From contig WPIO01000134.1 in NCBI GenBank assembly GCA_009760855.2, positions 196,001 to 260,000 on the forward strand: 64,000 bases of DNA, in the 5' to 3' direction. This document shows positions 11,369-23,688 of this stretch, piece by piece. This stretch comes from Cristatella mucedo (lineage: Eukaryota > Bryozoa > Phylactolaemata > Cristatellidae). The stretch's first letter is position 1, and the number at the start of each line of letters is the position of its first letter. The translations under genes and the position numbers were made by a program. Below the pieces are notes generated by a model, which was not told the DNA's origin, did no database searches, and saw nothing but the letters and a program-made list of their open reading frames with translations.

Positions 11369-12529
11369 GTTTGCACCTGCTTGATTGAGCTACAGTAGCA
11401 GTACAGGGAAGAACAGGTAGTTTAGTGAGTCACTCCCCCTACACCAATCAGAAAAAAATGGCCTGTTTTCGACTTCCAGGTCCCTTGCATCCCCTCAGCC
11501 TTCGTATGATTGACTACTTCAACGAAGGTTAAGGTCGGGCCATCTCATTGACTAAATACTGCTTATGTACCAGTGCTGAGCCAACCGACAATCTAGCAGC
11601 TGCATCATACGAATTCTTTCTCTCTGCTCTGCACTCTGAGCCTCCTGGGACTTTAGCTGTTTAATTGGCTTAGAACTGACGAGTCCTGTTGAATGGGCCA
11701 CCAACTGCTGCCAGGACATCCAGCCAGTGGCAGAGCATTGTCTCTGGGCACGAAGCAGCCAGAAAGCCAGGCTGTTGGACTCACCTAAGAGGCTGAGTCA
11801 AATCATCAGTGGGTGAGTCAAATCATCAGCGGCACATGCTTGGTCAATGCCACCACCAGATATCTGTTGTGGCTCACCTTTGTCGGCAGGTCGAACAAAG
11901 AGCACCACTGTCAGCTTGATTACCTATCAGACTCTTTGATCTCGGAGTTAACAGCAGCAATATAGCACATCATAGTCCTCACATATAAAATGACAATGGG
12001 GATTGTGCTGTATAAGTAAGTAGCCATGATTGGAAGGTCAGCTGCCAGACTTCGAGCAACCAAACCCCAGCCGATGATGCACGTTGGTTGTCAAAGCAAG
12101 TCGTCCGAGCAGGCTGTACCATGAAGTGACCACGACTGCTTTGTTGGCTACCTCCAGTGAGCAGCTCCGACCAGGTTTTACCCTACTCACTAATGCCAGC
12201 CGACATGCGAGCAGCTACTGCATAGCAGTACCGGGGTTCAATTGCAGCATCCTCAAAGCCATTGCCGCTGGGCTGCCCCTGCGTGCAGCCCAGCAGCAGT
12301 GGTGCTTGCCAGCCAGCTAGGTAGCCAGGCCAGAGGATGGGCAGGCTGGCTCGTGGCAGGACCCAGGAGGTCCTTGGGGTGCTGCTGTTTGATTGCCCCA
12401 GGGCTCTGCCGTCGGAATACCTCTGCCGCATGCCTACATCTTGCTTACGCAGATGATTAGCCTGACAGCATGAGGCTAATAGCCACGTCTCTTTGCCCAG
12501 CCAAGCATCTTGGCCAGAGGTAGCTAGCA
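11365..12529. other. Unassigned sequence
   Basis: A roughly 22-bp stretch containing GAGTCAAATCATCAG is directly repeated near 11795-11830. No recognised exon, RNA or repeat family was seen otherwise. Confidence 0.4.
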
Positions 12530-12812
12530 GCAGTGGCAGTGGCAGCAACGACAGCAGCAGAAGAAAAGGCATCAACAGAAGAGGGAGAAGCAGCAGCAGC
12601 ATTAGCAAAAGTAGAAGCACCAGCAGTATCAGCAGCTCCAAGCTGCAGCAGACGGAGGAGCAGCAGCAGTAGAAACAGCAGGAGCGACAAAAGCAGCAGA
12701 AGATACTGCAGCAGCACAAGCAGACAGAAGCAGAAGCAGCAGCAGATACTGCAGCAGCACAAGCAGACAGAAGCAGAAGCAGCAGAAGCGGAGGCAGCAG
12801 AAGCATTAGCCA
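12530..12812. repeat. Cryptic AGC-rich simple sequence with a 43-bp tandem duplication
   Basis: Interrupted AGC/AGA triplets give long frames on both strands: Ala/Glu/Ser/Gln-rich on +, Leu/Cys-rich on -. A 43-bp unit starting AGATACTGCAGCAGCACAAG occurs twice without a mismatch (12701-12743, 12744-12785), so that duplication is recent. The - strand frames at 12183-12867 look like hydrophobic Leu tracts, but this follows from CTG/CTT triplets rather than from a membrane protein signature. Confidence 0.85.
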
Positions 12813-12867
12813 ACCGGCTTGATCTAGCTGCATGGCAAGCACGGGGATGCCTCGAAAGCAGTGTCAC

Positions 12868-13582
<715 letters not shown>

Positions 13583-13813
13583 ACCTGTTGCTAGCAGCTA
13601 CCAAACATCATGGCACTGCTAGGCAGGGTCATTCGGGGTTGGGAGGGTAGTTATCCCATTGAAAGCGACCGGTAGAGTTTGTCGTAGGTGAATCTTCATA
13701 GGAACACTCTCCTTCAGCTCCCGTGAAGCATGGCAACCTGTCCCTAATGACTAGACTATTGAGCTTAGAGAGAAGCTCGGTCAGACGAATTTGTGCCAAT
13801 TCAACATTTGTCA

Positions 13814-14016
13814 CTCTAGGGCAGTGGTTCTCAACCTTCCTGATGCTGCGACCCTTTAATACAGTTCCTAATGTTGTGGCTACCTTCAGCCATAAAACTA
13901 TGCTGCGCAAAATGTGGGAAAGCTTATTTTCCGATGGTCTTAGGCCACCCCTGTGAAAGGGTCATTCGATGCCCAAAGGGGTCGCGACCCACAGGTTGAG
14001 AACCTCTGCTCTATGG
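13814..14016 (+). mobile_element. hAT MITE closely resembling SPIN (Space Invaders), with target duplication
   Basis: A complete 187-bp non-autonomous hAT element at 13822-14008. Its ends are CAGTGGTTCTCAACC and GGTTGAGAACCTCTG, inverted repeats matching at 14 of 15 positions. It is flanked by an 8-bp target duplication, CTCTAGGG on the left and CTCTATGG on the right (one mismatch), agreeing with the TCTAG-centred hAT/Charlie target preference. Internally, GCGACCCTTTAATACAG, CCGATGGTCTTAGGC, CCCCTGTGAAAGGGTCATTC and AAAGGGGTCGCGACCCACAG correspond, in the same order, to the SPIN non-autonomous sequence as I recall it from tetrapod genomes. There is no transposase; it would have been moved by an autonomous SPIN relative. 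The strand given is the orientation used for the family; the element is nearly symmetrical at its ends. Confidence 0.88.
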
Positions 14017-14018
14017 TA

Positions 14019-14655
14019 TACAGTCATCCCTCGTTTATCTCGGTTAATCGGTTCCAGACTCTGCCGCGATAGGTGAACTTCCACGATGTACGATTCTTTA
14101 TTTATAAATTAAACATTTTTGTAACTAGAGCATAGAAAACCAGCTCACGACCATCTAATTTGATTTTAACGTTATTAAAGTCATTGGGACATGAAATAAT
14201 ACCCTTTAGTCACCATTACACCCATATTACCCAATATATTATATAAAGTAAGGGACAGTAAGACGTATTAGACTTTACAAATATCATTTTATTTGTGTAC
14301 ATTTAATGACACACACGCAGTTTTTACACACGACCACTAACTTATGAAAATAGTAATTTGTTCGATGATGATGAAGTGTACTGCACGGCAAAGAAGAACA
14401 AAGTTGCTGCTCTCAATGAGGCTGCACCTGATGTTGAAGGATTTGTGGGGCTGCTCGAATGCACAGACCAACTGCCCATACGTAGAGTAATTTTAATTCT
14501 AATTGTGATGCAGGGGTGTGTAATTGACTCAGACAACCAAGTGCTCCCTGTATCGTTTTCACCATCTCGATCAACGTTTCAATGAAGATATTTGAAAAAC
14601 CACGATAGAGTGAAGCCGCAAAAGTCGAAGTGTGAAGTGTTGAGGGACGACTGTA
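14019..14655 (+). mobile_element. Non-autonomous Tc1/mariner element, pogo/Tigger-like, flanked by TA
   Basis: The element spans 14021-14653. The left end is CAGTCATCCCTCG and the right end, read inward from the other strand, is CAGTCGTCCCTCA: a 13-bp terminal repeat with two differences. Both sides carry the dinucleotide TA (14019-14020, 14654-14655), the target duplication of this superfamily. The CAGTC-TCCCTC end is of the pogo/Tigger type. The left interior (GGTTCCAGACTCTGCCGCGA) and right interior (TGCGGCTTCACTCTATCGTG on the other strand) look like the CG-rich subterminal zones of such elements. A 75-codon frame at 14358-14585 shows no transposase motif. The class is well supported; the exact family is not. 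Confidence 0.72.
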
Positions 14656-15490
14656 TATCGTAAATGGAGGATGAATAGAGGGGGCCTGGAGGCAGGTTAT
14701 CTTCTGCTGGTAGCTCTACAAACAAGGCTACCTTGCTTTTGTATAAGGACTGAGCAGGTTGCCCAGCTGTAAGCCTTACGTGCACAACTGTATGCTCTGC
14801 TTTCAGATGTGCCGACGTTACTTTAAGAAGTGCTGCCATATTTTTTAGCTACTGCTGAAGTAGCCACGAAGTACGGCTCTTTGGGCAATGTATTCCGGTT
14901 GAGCTACAAGCTTTAGTGTGACTAACCATGTTTAGAGAGGTTGCTAATGAGGCCTGGGAGGACACCTTGCGCTAACAACTTCACCGAAGGATTCTATCAA
15001 GGACCAACCCAGTTTGGCAATAAGCTACAAGTGGCACTTGTGGAGATAACACTTTAGAGCTGTACTCGTGTGTGGCCACCTATCAAGACCCCCTCCGGTC
15101 ATTGGATTGGCAAAATATTGACCTTTTAAATCCTGCTCCAAGACCTGTTAGACAGGCATGTCCAATGGGTAATAAGCACACGGCGTGTGTGCCCAGGGAT
15201 CTTACAAATTAGCCATATCGTTGGTCCTGATTGCTAAGTTAGCACAGGTGTGCAGCTACGTGAGCTACACTACTTTTGTTGGTAAGCTGCTTAGTTCCTC
15301 GTAAGTGCTCACAACTGTGACCTCCTATCGACTATCGAACGTTTGAACACAATTTCTTGTAAAGACTGCTAGGACTGCCAGCCAGTTGTAGTTATTAATT
15401 CTCATCTATATAATTGATAGAATAAGGAGAGTGCCATTACAGCAGAACCTTGCTGGAGTGCATGACCTCCACCATATGATTGTCGTGCTT
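14656..15490. other. Unassigned sequence
   Basis: No recognised gene or repeat between the mariner element and the CA/TA array. Confidence 0.4.
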
Positions 15491-15672
<182 letters not shown>

Positions 15673-17976
15673 CATGCTAATGAGGAAAGTCATTTGAACA
15701 ATATTGCCACTGCTTCACTAAATTATATCGCATTTCGATATTTTCTATAACAATCAGAAGTCCGTCATGGCAACAGCCTTATCTGACGCGATGCAAATTA
15801 CACATTACACAGGAGAAAATTAGGCCAACGGGCCACAGATTTCTTTGGGCTGCCAGACTGCCGATCAGGCTTTACCTGGTAGCTGCAAGCTAAAAAGCGA
15901 TGGGCAGTACATGTTTACTTCAAGTGCCAGTTCAACGGTTGCTCTGAAAGCTCACACAGAGCATCAAATACCATTTTAGTTACAAATAGGCTGTTCTAGG
16001 TTACCAATCAATGTCACAATTCTAAGCAAGGAAGTGCAGCTTTACAAGGTAAAGTATGATGTCCAAAGTGGTTTACGTGGGGGCGGGTTGCTTGATATTG
16101 TAAGTGATTCCTAAATTACCAAGATGTGGAACCCGACATATCAACATCATTAGACGGGGTAAAAAGCCCAATCCAGGAGACGGTTGGAGATCAGTTGTAC
16201 CTTGAGTTCATAGTTGTATGCTGTGGCTGGTGCTCCATAAATCCAGCCCTTTTATTTTTAGTCTTGACTTGGACTTTTTGTGTTATGATAAGGGTGCTCT
16301 TGAATGTGGCTGTGATCAGCCTGTGACCTGCCTGTAGCTTGGCAGCATTCACGACTTGCTTGCTTGGTGGCTCCAGTTTCACCAGCATTCGTCATGGATC
16401 TGCATGCACCCTATATAGCACCTGCAGCACTGTGCTTGCGGCAAAGGGCCTTAGTTGATGAGCTGCTACAGAGCATTTGTAACGGTGTGCACGCTTACTA
16501 ATGGAAGTGGTTTTGAGCTCTACTTGTAGCTTATAGCGCATTGCTCTTTTTATGCAAAGTTGTAGGGCCTACCTTGCTGCAAGAGTAGCCACTTGTTTTC
16601 CCAAGTGCTTCATAAAGGGGTAGACTCAGCGATGGGCAACGAATCAATTCTTCGTGTAAGCATGTAAGCATCTTCACACCTATCAAGTCCCAGCATGAGA
16701 AGCGAAAAACATCGCAGAAAACCTGTACGAGTGATTGTGTTACATGACGATCAGTGCTGCTAAAATGTAGTTTTGATACTATGCATCTATAGATATAATA
16801 CTGTGAGATGACATTACTTCACCGTGTAGTCGGTCAGAGGGCACAGTATACTGATGTAAGGTAGTGCGGCCGTGGAAGTTTGCTTAGGAAAGTGAGAACT
16901 TCCTTTAAAGGCATAGCAGTGGTTTCGAAGAAGGGCAGGCAGCAGCAGCAAATGATGAATGCCGGGCCTCTCGATGCAACTCGGCTGCTGCCAGCCTTTC
17001 ATGCAATCGCATGGCAAATCAATATTATCATACTTGTAAGTTTTCTATTTTGACTTAAACCAGTGACCGATTTCACAAGGAATGAAGCCGAGGGTCACAC
17101 GACTCACATTATTATGCATGCATTCATATTACTGGAGTCAGAAAAGTTTCGTTTGAGGAATGTTCTATGTGCTTATTCATGGGTATTACGAAGAAGCACA
17201 TGTAAAAGTGTATGTGCAGCATGAGATTTCTGTCACCCAGCCACTCAGTTGATTCAAGCTGATTAGGTGCATTTTGAAAGAAGTCTGCTCTCGGCTTGTT
17301 CAGCTTTGAAGGGTGGAAACTGGCTGTATGACGTCATATTTCCGATTACAGTTTGTTACCCCTCTACTCAAGACCAAGCCTCAGGCTCAAGACCCATGAA
17401 CAATCCCAGCTCCAAGCCGGTTGGAACCGGTCTAGAGCTGAGCTTGGCTATGACAAATCGTTATCGATATGACAAATCATATGTGCAAAAATCCTACAAG
17501 TCTGCTTGAGCAGATCACTAAAGCAAGCACACTCTGGGTTCTAAGAAAAGAAGAACTGGAAGGCTGGCCAACTGAAAGGCTCCAGGGTATTGATCTCCTG
17601 TCTTGCAATCGACACTGTTGATGCAATTGTTACAGCCTCAACGAGAGTTTCGAGCTCGGCCTAAGCAGGTGAATACACTAGTGGAGTGCTAGCCAACAGC
17701 TGCCAGTCGCACTGGCAGGTGATAATTTCCTAAGAAAAGCAGGAGCTCCACAGGTGGCAAGATTGTTATGGCAGCATAGCTCTTGATTTCAACTGGGCTT
17801 GAAATAAATGGTCACATGTGCTAGTTCAGAAGGGCTGAGTACGAGAAAAGTAAGTGAGAGAGGTGGACAGATAGATGGTGAGAGAGATCGATGAAGGAGT
17901 GGATAGGTTCAAGAGATAAATAGGAGGGAGAGATAGAGACAGAGCATGAGAAAGATGGATGTAAGCAAAAGAGACT
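15673..17976. other. Unassigned, probably intergenic or intronic
   Basis: Only short frames (maximum about 80 codons) without domains. The composition becomes purine-rich after about 17830, grading into the GACA/GA array. Confidence 0.45.
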
Positions 17977-17992
17977 GAGGAGAGAGAGAGAC

Positions 17993-18029
<37 letters not shown>

Positions 18030-18077
18030 GACAGACAGAGACAGGGGAGAGAGAGAGACAGACAGACAGACAGAGAG

Positions 18078-18120
<43 letters not shown>

Positions 18121-18121
18121 C

Positions 18122-18168
<47 letters not shown>

Positions 18169-18242
18169 GAGACAGAGAGAGAGAGAGAGATAGTGAGTGA
18201 GTGAGTGAGTGAGTGAGTGAGTGAGTGAGTGAGAGAGAGAGA
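17977..18242. repeat. (GACA)n, (GA)n and (GAGT)n compound array
   Basis: Blocks of GACAGACA, GAGA and, at 18191-18232, about ten GAGT/GTGA units. The surrounding 17830-18370 is also strongly purine-biased on the + strand. The - strand Ser/Leu frame across it is a repeat product. Confidence 0.97.
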
Positions 18243-18867
18243 TCTAGAAGAGATAGAGAGTAGGAGAGATGGGGATAAATAAAGTAAGGGAGAGACATGT
18301 GAGTGAGATAAGGAGAATCAAAAGTGAAGAAAGAGACAGTGGAGAAGGGAGAGAGACTGTGAGGAGACTGTGAGCTGTACTGGTATGACTAGTCGAGTAT
18401 CTGCTTTGTTCGAAACGGTCAACACTAAGAGCATGACCGAGTTGAGTGCAGCATTTTGGTTAGGGTGAGTTAGCATGCAACCGCTTGCAAATGTTTCAAT
18501 AGAAGCATCACCAGACTAGGGCAGGCGTGCACAACAGTGGCTCCACAGGCTTTTGTCTCAGTGCCTCATGTGGCAGGAGGCTTTTGTATACCTTTGCCAC
18601 ACCAGTTGGTTGTGGTAACAAGCAATGCAGAGCCTTATTGAACCCGAAATAGCCACGGGAGGGGGGCTATGTGGGCTGCCAGGAGGACCAGGGTGGTTCA
18701 AGCAAGACCTGCTAGTAGGTGTAGTAACTTGAGAGCCGTGGCCTCCGCTCTGATTCACCTAGCGAGTGGGTGAATCCCTCCTCTGTCTTTCTAGCTATAT
18801 TATCGGCTCCTGTGGCAAGTGCCACACCGGGAGACAAAAGTACAGGCACATATGAAACCACATTGTT
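18243..18867. other. Unassigned spacer
   Basis: Purine-rich to about 18370, then ordinary sequence. No gene or repeat family recognised. Confidence 0.4.
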
Positions 18868-19165
18868 TTAATAATAGCAGTGATGATTAAAACAATTCAA
18901 CATCTGTATAGTGCTTTCAGAGAACCAAATCTCATTTTATGAACTTTACATAGGCCGGAAAGAAAGCATTTCAGTAAGTAATAACGTGCACAAGTTCAGT
19001 ACGCCAAGGGGAGTTCATATAGACGGAGCATGCGCTGTGAAAAACAGGTAAGTTTTTGGCTTCTTTTTAAATGTCAAGTCAGTGGATGTCGTGACCTCAG
19101 TCGGTAGTGAGTTTCAAGAGTCGCGAGCATAGATTCTAGTCGCAGGTCTCAAAAGGATTAGAGTA
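18868..19165 (-). mobile_element. L2-A fragment, diverged
   Basis: Read on the - strand this aligns, with decay, to the end of the L2-A reverse-transcriptase frame and its 3' untranslated region. Landmarks on the + strand are TAGTGCTTTCAGAGAACCAA, GGCTTCTTTTTAAATGTCAA, AGTGGATGTCGTGACCTCAG and GTCGGTAGTGAGTTTC. The same landmarks in the same order occur in the better copies at 36.2 and 50.1 kb. It is too diverged to encode protein. Confidence 0.75.
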
Positions 19166-19255
19166 TGGTAATTGTTGCAGCAGAACTTTACTCGCACAAT
19201 CCCTCCCTCGCTTGGCCCTTTTCTTTCTCCCTACTTCTTCTCCCTACTTTTTCTC

Positions 19256-19261
<6 letters not shown>

Positions 19262-19305
<44 letters not shown>
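19262..19305. repeat. (CT)n microsatellite
   Basis: A perfect CT run of about 44 bases in a wider pyrimidine-rich stretch from 19200. Confidence 0.95.
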
Positions 19306-19307
<2 letters not shown>

Positions 19308-19838
19308 CAATCTTCGTCTACTGCCCTCCACCTCAACTCATCATTTTAACGATTGGCCCATCTACCTAGTCGATGGTTAGGTACGACACGCTTGCTGCAC
19401 GTGACTTGTTATTGCATTGCACTATGCAGTTTCATATGGCTGAAGTTACTTGCGAAAGAGTATTCTGATTACTTTAGGGCCCTGCTCACAGAAGTTATAT
19501 TTTACTAATGGCCGGCATCGGTTAGGTGAACACACACTAGGTCGGTAGGAAGCAGAAGCAGCACACTCACTATTCACAGCATGCACCCATATGTACACTT
19601 TTGTCTTGCTGAAAGCTGCAATATTACAAGTCCCTGTGCAATCTCTTCAAACAGGGCTAATTATTGCCTGCTTCAGCTACGTCTGTGAGATCAGTAGACT
19701 ATGTAATGACACTTTACGTGAGCAAGCCAGTTATCGCTAGATGTACTCAAGTCCTATGGTAGTAGGTGAATGCCATGATCAGAGGACTTGGGCTGTTTCT
19801 GCAAGGCAAAAGGCAATGCCATTTTACAACTGATAATT
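19306..19838. other. Unassigned spacer
   Basis: No gene or repeat family recognised between the CT tract and the L2-A fragment. Confidence 0.4.
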
Positions 19839-19991
19839 GCATGCTGACCCTGTGCATTTCACCCTTAACCATGTTATTCTTGTTGTTTATCGAGTATGCT
19901 ACCACTAATCATTCGATCGTGTTTTCTTTGCAGCAAATGTAAGGGGGCCTAGAAGAAAGAGATTGAGCTCTCTGAGGGCGCTTTATCAAAT

Positions 19992-20022
<31 letters not shown>
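19839..20022 (+). mobile_element. L2-A 3' untranslated region and (ATT)n tail
   Basis: Contains GCATGCTGACCCTGTGCAT, the CACCCTTAACCATGTTATTC segment, GCAGCAAATGTAAG, the hairpin-forming end (AAAGAGATTGAGCTCTCTGA, GGGCGCTTTATC) and about ten ATT units. The left arm of the terminal stem is altered here (GGGGGCC). This is a 5'-truncated insertion without reverse-transcriptase sequence. Confidence 0.88.
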
Positions 20023-20023
<1 letters not shown>

Positions 20024-22279
20024 GAATTACATTATCAATTGTTGAGTGCTGCTGGTGCTGTTTGGCAGTAACCTTGTAAGCAAGATTTTGGATTGGCATA
20101 CCATGAGTGTTTACAAGGACTGCCGATTGTGCATGCTAGCAGTACACTCAGCATGCTGACAAAGATCTGAAATACGAACATGATGCTGGTTAATTAGTGC
20201 ACGTTTAGGTGTTCTAACTAGAGGAACCTTATTTACACCTCATAAGCAAATGAGGTAAATGTCTTCAATTGTTGGGTTTGATGAGCACACCTACACACAC
20301 ACCAGCGCCTCTTCCAGATCAATGCACGTATTCACAAACTTTTGTATTCCCCTGGGCTAGTGTTCGGCCAACATGGCTACTTGCAGCCGAGTGAGTGGCT
20401 TCTGGTGATTTGTGATGAACTGTCGTCTTGTCTCACTCGCAAGCACTCACTCTCGCAAATATAGCAGCAACATGATACGATTACTTACATGTGGGTAACA
20501 AGTCGTGCTATTTCAAATTCCTACTTTGGTGTCATCTGCTTGCTATCCGGCAATAGATATTGGTCAGATGAAAAAGAAAGCCACTTCTGGTTTACAAGCT
20601 ATTGACCAGTGGTTCACAGACAAAATGGCACATGGATAACAGGTCTACCTGTGTGGATGAGCCCCATTAATTTCAGCCAGTGGAAACTAGGCACTAGTGT
20701 TGTCAACCGCCTCCAATAAAGCATATGTAAGCTGATTCTGTTAGGAGCCACACAATCTGTACGATCGATTTTGGACGGAGCCTAAGGCAACTGCTGTCGG
20801 CAAGTCACTGCTTCACTCCCTACCTATCTGGTATTCTCATTCATTCGGCTTACTAAGTGACACTGCCGATTCCCTGCATACATCCACCATCGCCTTCTAT
20901 AGAATGCCTCAAGTATTCTGCAATGTCTTTCCGCTCACTGATTCTTATGTTGTATTCGAATTTTGAAAAAAGTGTTTTTATAAGCTGCCTCCATGTTGGA
21001 TAAACGCTGAAAAGTGCGATAGCGTTCGGAAATCCCAGTAAATGACAGTCTATGCTCTTTAATGTAGGTCTCTGAACACATCTCTCAGCAAACCAAGAAA
21101 CCAGGCATCCATGATTGGCTGTTGGTAGGCATGCCCAAATCCTTACCATGGCAAAGGAAGTGGCAGTAAAGCATTGAACCCATTACGCGGACAGGATCCG
21201 AGTGGCTAGGGAAGAGAGACCTCTACCCGGTAAAAAGGCCATTCACAGGGATTGCATCTTAAGTGGCTGATCGCTAACACGCAGCCGACGAAATTAATCC
21301 CATCCAGGCCTACAGGCAGCCCTAAGATGTGCCTTCGCTAGTGCCTACTTAATTAGAGATCGATGCCATCAAGCAGTCCGATGCTGTCTGGAGCTAGGCG
21401 GCTGCTGCTGGGAAGCCGGGGAAGCCGGGGCTCATGTTCGGTCCAAGAACGAACGGCTTCCCTCCTGGTGTGTCATAACCGCGAGTTCAGCTGGGACCGC
21501 TTTATTGGAAATAGAGAGCACAACAAAGTCGATGCAAAAAATAGCTCAATTCTCACGGGCATCCACCGGCCAGTGCACAGGCACAAACACTGCACAAGCA
21601 ATGGCAATATTCGAATGCCGACTTTGTCGGAACAAAGTTGCTAAAACACAACCAATGCATCCGTCGAACCCTGCAAAGTGCAAGTGGCTTGGCACCGCAA
21701 AGATCAGGATGTCTGAGCTCAAAGCTTTTAGCATAGAGCCCTCTATGTACATTAAGTTCCTCCCAACTGAATTGCACCAGTTGTGGTACCATGCCTGTCT
21801 ATGGCACAAGAACTATGCTATCCTCAATAATACTCCATAGCGTATAAGGCGACCGTCCATCTTCATGAAGTCCCAAGCATGCTAATGGTTCAGTGGTCAA
21901 GTGCTGCCGCTATGAGGCTAAAGCTACAAGTGATGTCAGTCACCTAGCAAGAAGGTGGGCGAAAGAATTGACAACGCGACGTGAACCATATGCTTAAAGC
22001 TCCTACAATTGTCTGAAAAAACAAGCTCTTGTGCATTGATAAGAAAACTTACTGCTTTTTGCTCGAGGCTTGCCATTCGACATAAGATTTAAATGAGCCG
22101 TGCAGTTTGTATCAGTAGTACCATGTTATGCTCATTCAATGTCTTAGAAAGAGAGTCATTAAAGTAAGCTGCTTTTGCATTTTCTTTTTTTGCAATCGAT
22201 GAGCAGTTACATTTAAGAATGAAAAGGCTGCCGATAGCCAGTGTGTAAAAGACTGTACAATAACGCCGGACAGCAACAT
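20023..22279. other. Unassigned, with two frames of unknown meaning
   Basis: No confident gene. A - strand frame at 20853-21149 (98 codons) has non-repetitive amino-acid content, but I do not recognise it. Frames at 21363-21840 on + and 21546-21809 on - overlap one another, so at most one could be real. One + frame has four Cys in a CxxC-like setting (CRLCRNK ... KC), too weak to call a zinc finger. Confidence 0.35.
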
Positions 22280-23020
22280 ATAATAATACTAATAATGAAA
22301 CATTTGTTTAGCACCCTCGGAGAACTGAATCTATTTCTAGGCAATTCCTTATACTGTAAAGAAAGCGTGATCAAATGATTAGTGGTAACATTCACAATGT
22401 CATCAGGGATGACGTGGTTAGAGGTGACATGCACGGGGTCAACATGCACAACATAATCAGTGTTAGCATGCACAGTATCAGCATGCTGAAGCACACAAAG
22501 CACGAATCACGAGGACTCACTAAATGCTGTGATAAACAGGTGTTTTAAGCTTCTTTTTAAATATTATCATGACAGGGGATGTCGTGACGTCAGTCGGCAG
22601 TGAGTTCCAGGCTTTGGGAGAGTACAAGCTGAAGGCACGCTGTCCCCAAAGGATTTGAGGTCCATCCGAGGTATAGCTATGCGATCTGAGTTTGAACAGG
22701 GGGTGATACGATGCTTGACCCAGTGGGGAGTAGTTCTGATAGGTAAGCTGGAGCCAAAGAATGAAGGGACCTAAAAGTGAGTGACTGAACCTTGAACTCC
22801 TGCTCTATGATTGAGAGCCAGCACAGGTCTGTGAGTAGTGGGTTGATATGGCAACTGCTAAGCTCACGACAGACAAGCCTAGCTGCAGAGTTTTGCTCCA
22901 ACTGTAAGAGCCGGATTGCACAGGCCTGTAGACCAGCAAGGAGTTATTTATAGAAGTCAAGACGCGATGTCACAAATGCATGGACCAATTTTACATGTAG
23001 TATCTCGGTCAAAGCGATTA
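22280..23020 (-). mobile_element. L2-A copy, 5'-truncated, frame decayed
   Basis: From 3' to 5' along the + strand: AATAAT tail remnant, GCACCCTCGGAGAACTGAAT, several GCATGC/GTCAACATGC 3'-UTR repeat units, then the C-terminal part of the reverse transcriptase up to the segment for MEQNSAARLVCRELSSCH. The frame carries several breaks, so no functional product is expected. About three 3'-UTR repeat units are present, more than in the 40-kb copy. Confidence 0.85.
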
Positions 23021-23103
23021 ACATGCTTGTTGCTGCTATCATTTCATAGATATATTAGGTGAGCTTTTATCGAAGTCTTTAGAAAAATGCACAGTCTTAT
23101 TTG

Positions 23104-23104
<1 letters not shown>

Positions 23105-23198
<94 letters not shown>
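23105..23198. repeat. (TA)n microsatellite
   Basis: About 94 bases of TA with a single C interruption near 23140. It lies just outside the 5' break of the neighbouring LINE. Confidence 0.97.
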
Positions 23199-23621
23199 CC
23201 CTTCAGTTCTGAAGGCTGCTGAAGTCTCCTCAAAGCAACTAAAAGCAAGTGAGCAAAGACGAAATAACCTATCTGCATGTGCTCTAAAAGTCTTAGGCAA
23301 GATTTTCCCTTCAGAGCTGTCTCAGCAGTGGCGCCAGAAATCCAGTCACTCAAACAGATGTTCTATGTATTAAGTCAATAAGCCCAGATCATGCTCACAT
23401 AGCTAAATGATGCAGAAGCTGAGCAAGCTCTTCGAGAGCACGAGCTTATTCTCGGTAAAGAGTGCCATTTGAAAGACGTTAAGTAAATAGTTCTGTGCCA
23501 CGATTACCCTACTGCATATCCCATGTTGTCGAAAATGAACAAGAAGCAATGTGCATGAAATTGTACACAAAGTGCAAACATATGAACAATCAGCCATCTT
23601 TAGTATCTTCATCAAGTTACT

Positions 23622-23688
23622 TATAATAATAATATATTTGTAAAGCAGCCTAAGATAACTTAATATCTTTATATGCACCTTATCTATG
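23622..23688 (-). mobile_element. L2-A 3' terminal fragment, very decayed
   Basis: ATAATAATAATATATTTGTAAAG, split as tail plus AGCAGCCTAAGATAACTTAA, then TATCTTTATATGCACCTT. It matches the reverse complement of the L2-A terminal hairpin at reduced identity. It is probably an old copy. Confidence 0.5.

Noticed and set aside
11228-11400. CRISPR-like array of repeats and spacers
   Set aside because: The regular 14-bp interruptions sit between dinucleotide runs rather than unique spacers, and the window is eukaryotic.
12183-12867. Leu/Cys-rich - strand frames resembling membrane proteins
   Set aside because: Hydrophobicity comes from CTG/CTT triplets; a 43-bp duplication breaks frame continuity.
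20853-21149. 98-codon - strand frame as a real exon
   Set aside because: Non-repetitive composition is suggestive, but I recognise no domain and cannot identify supporting splice sites. Left as unassigned.
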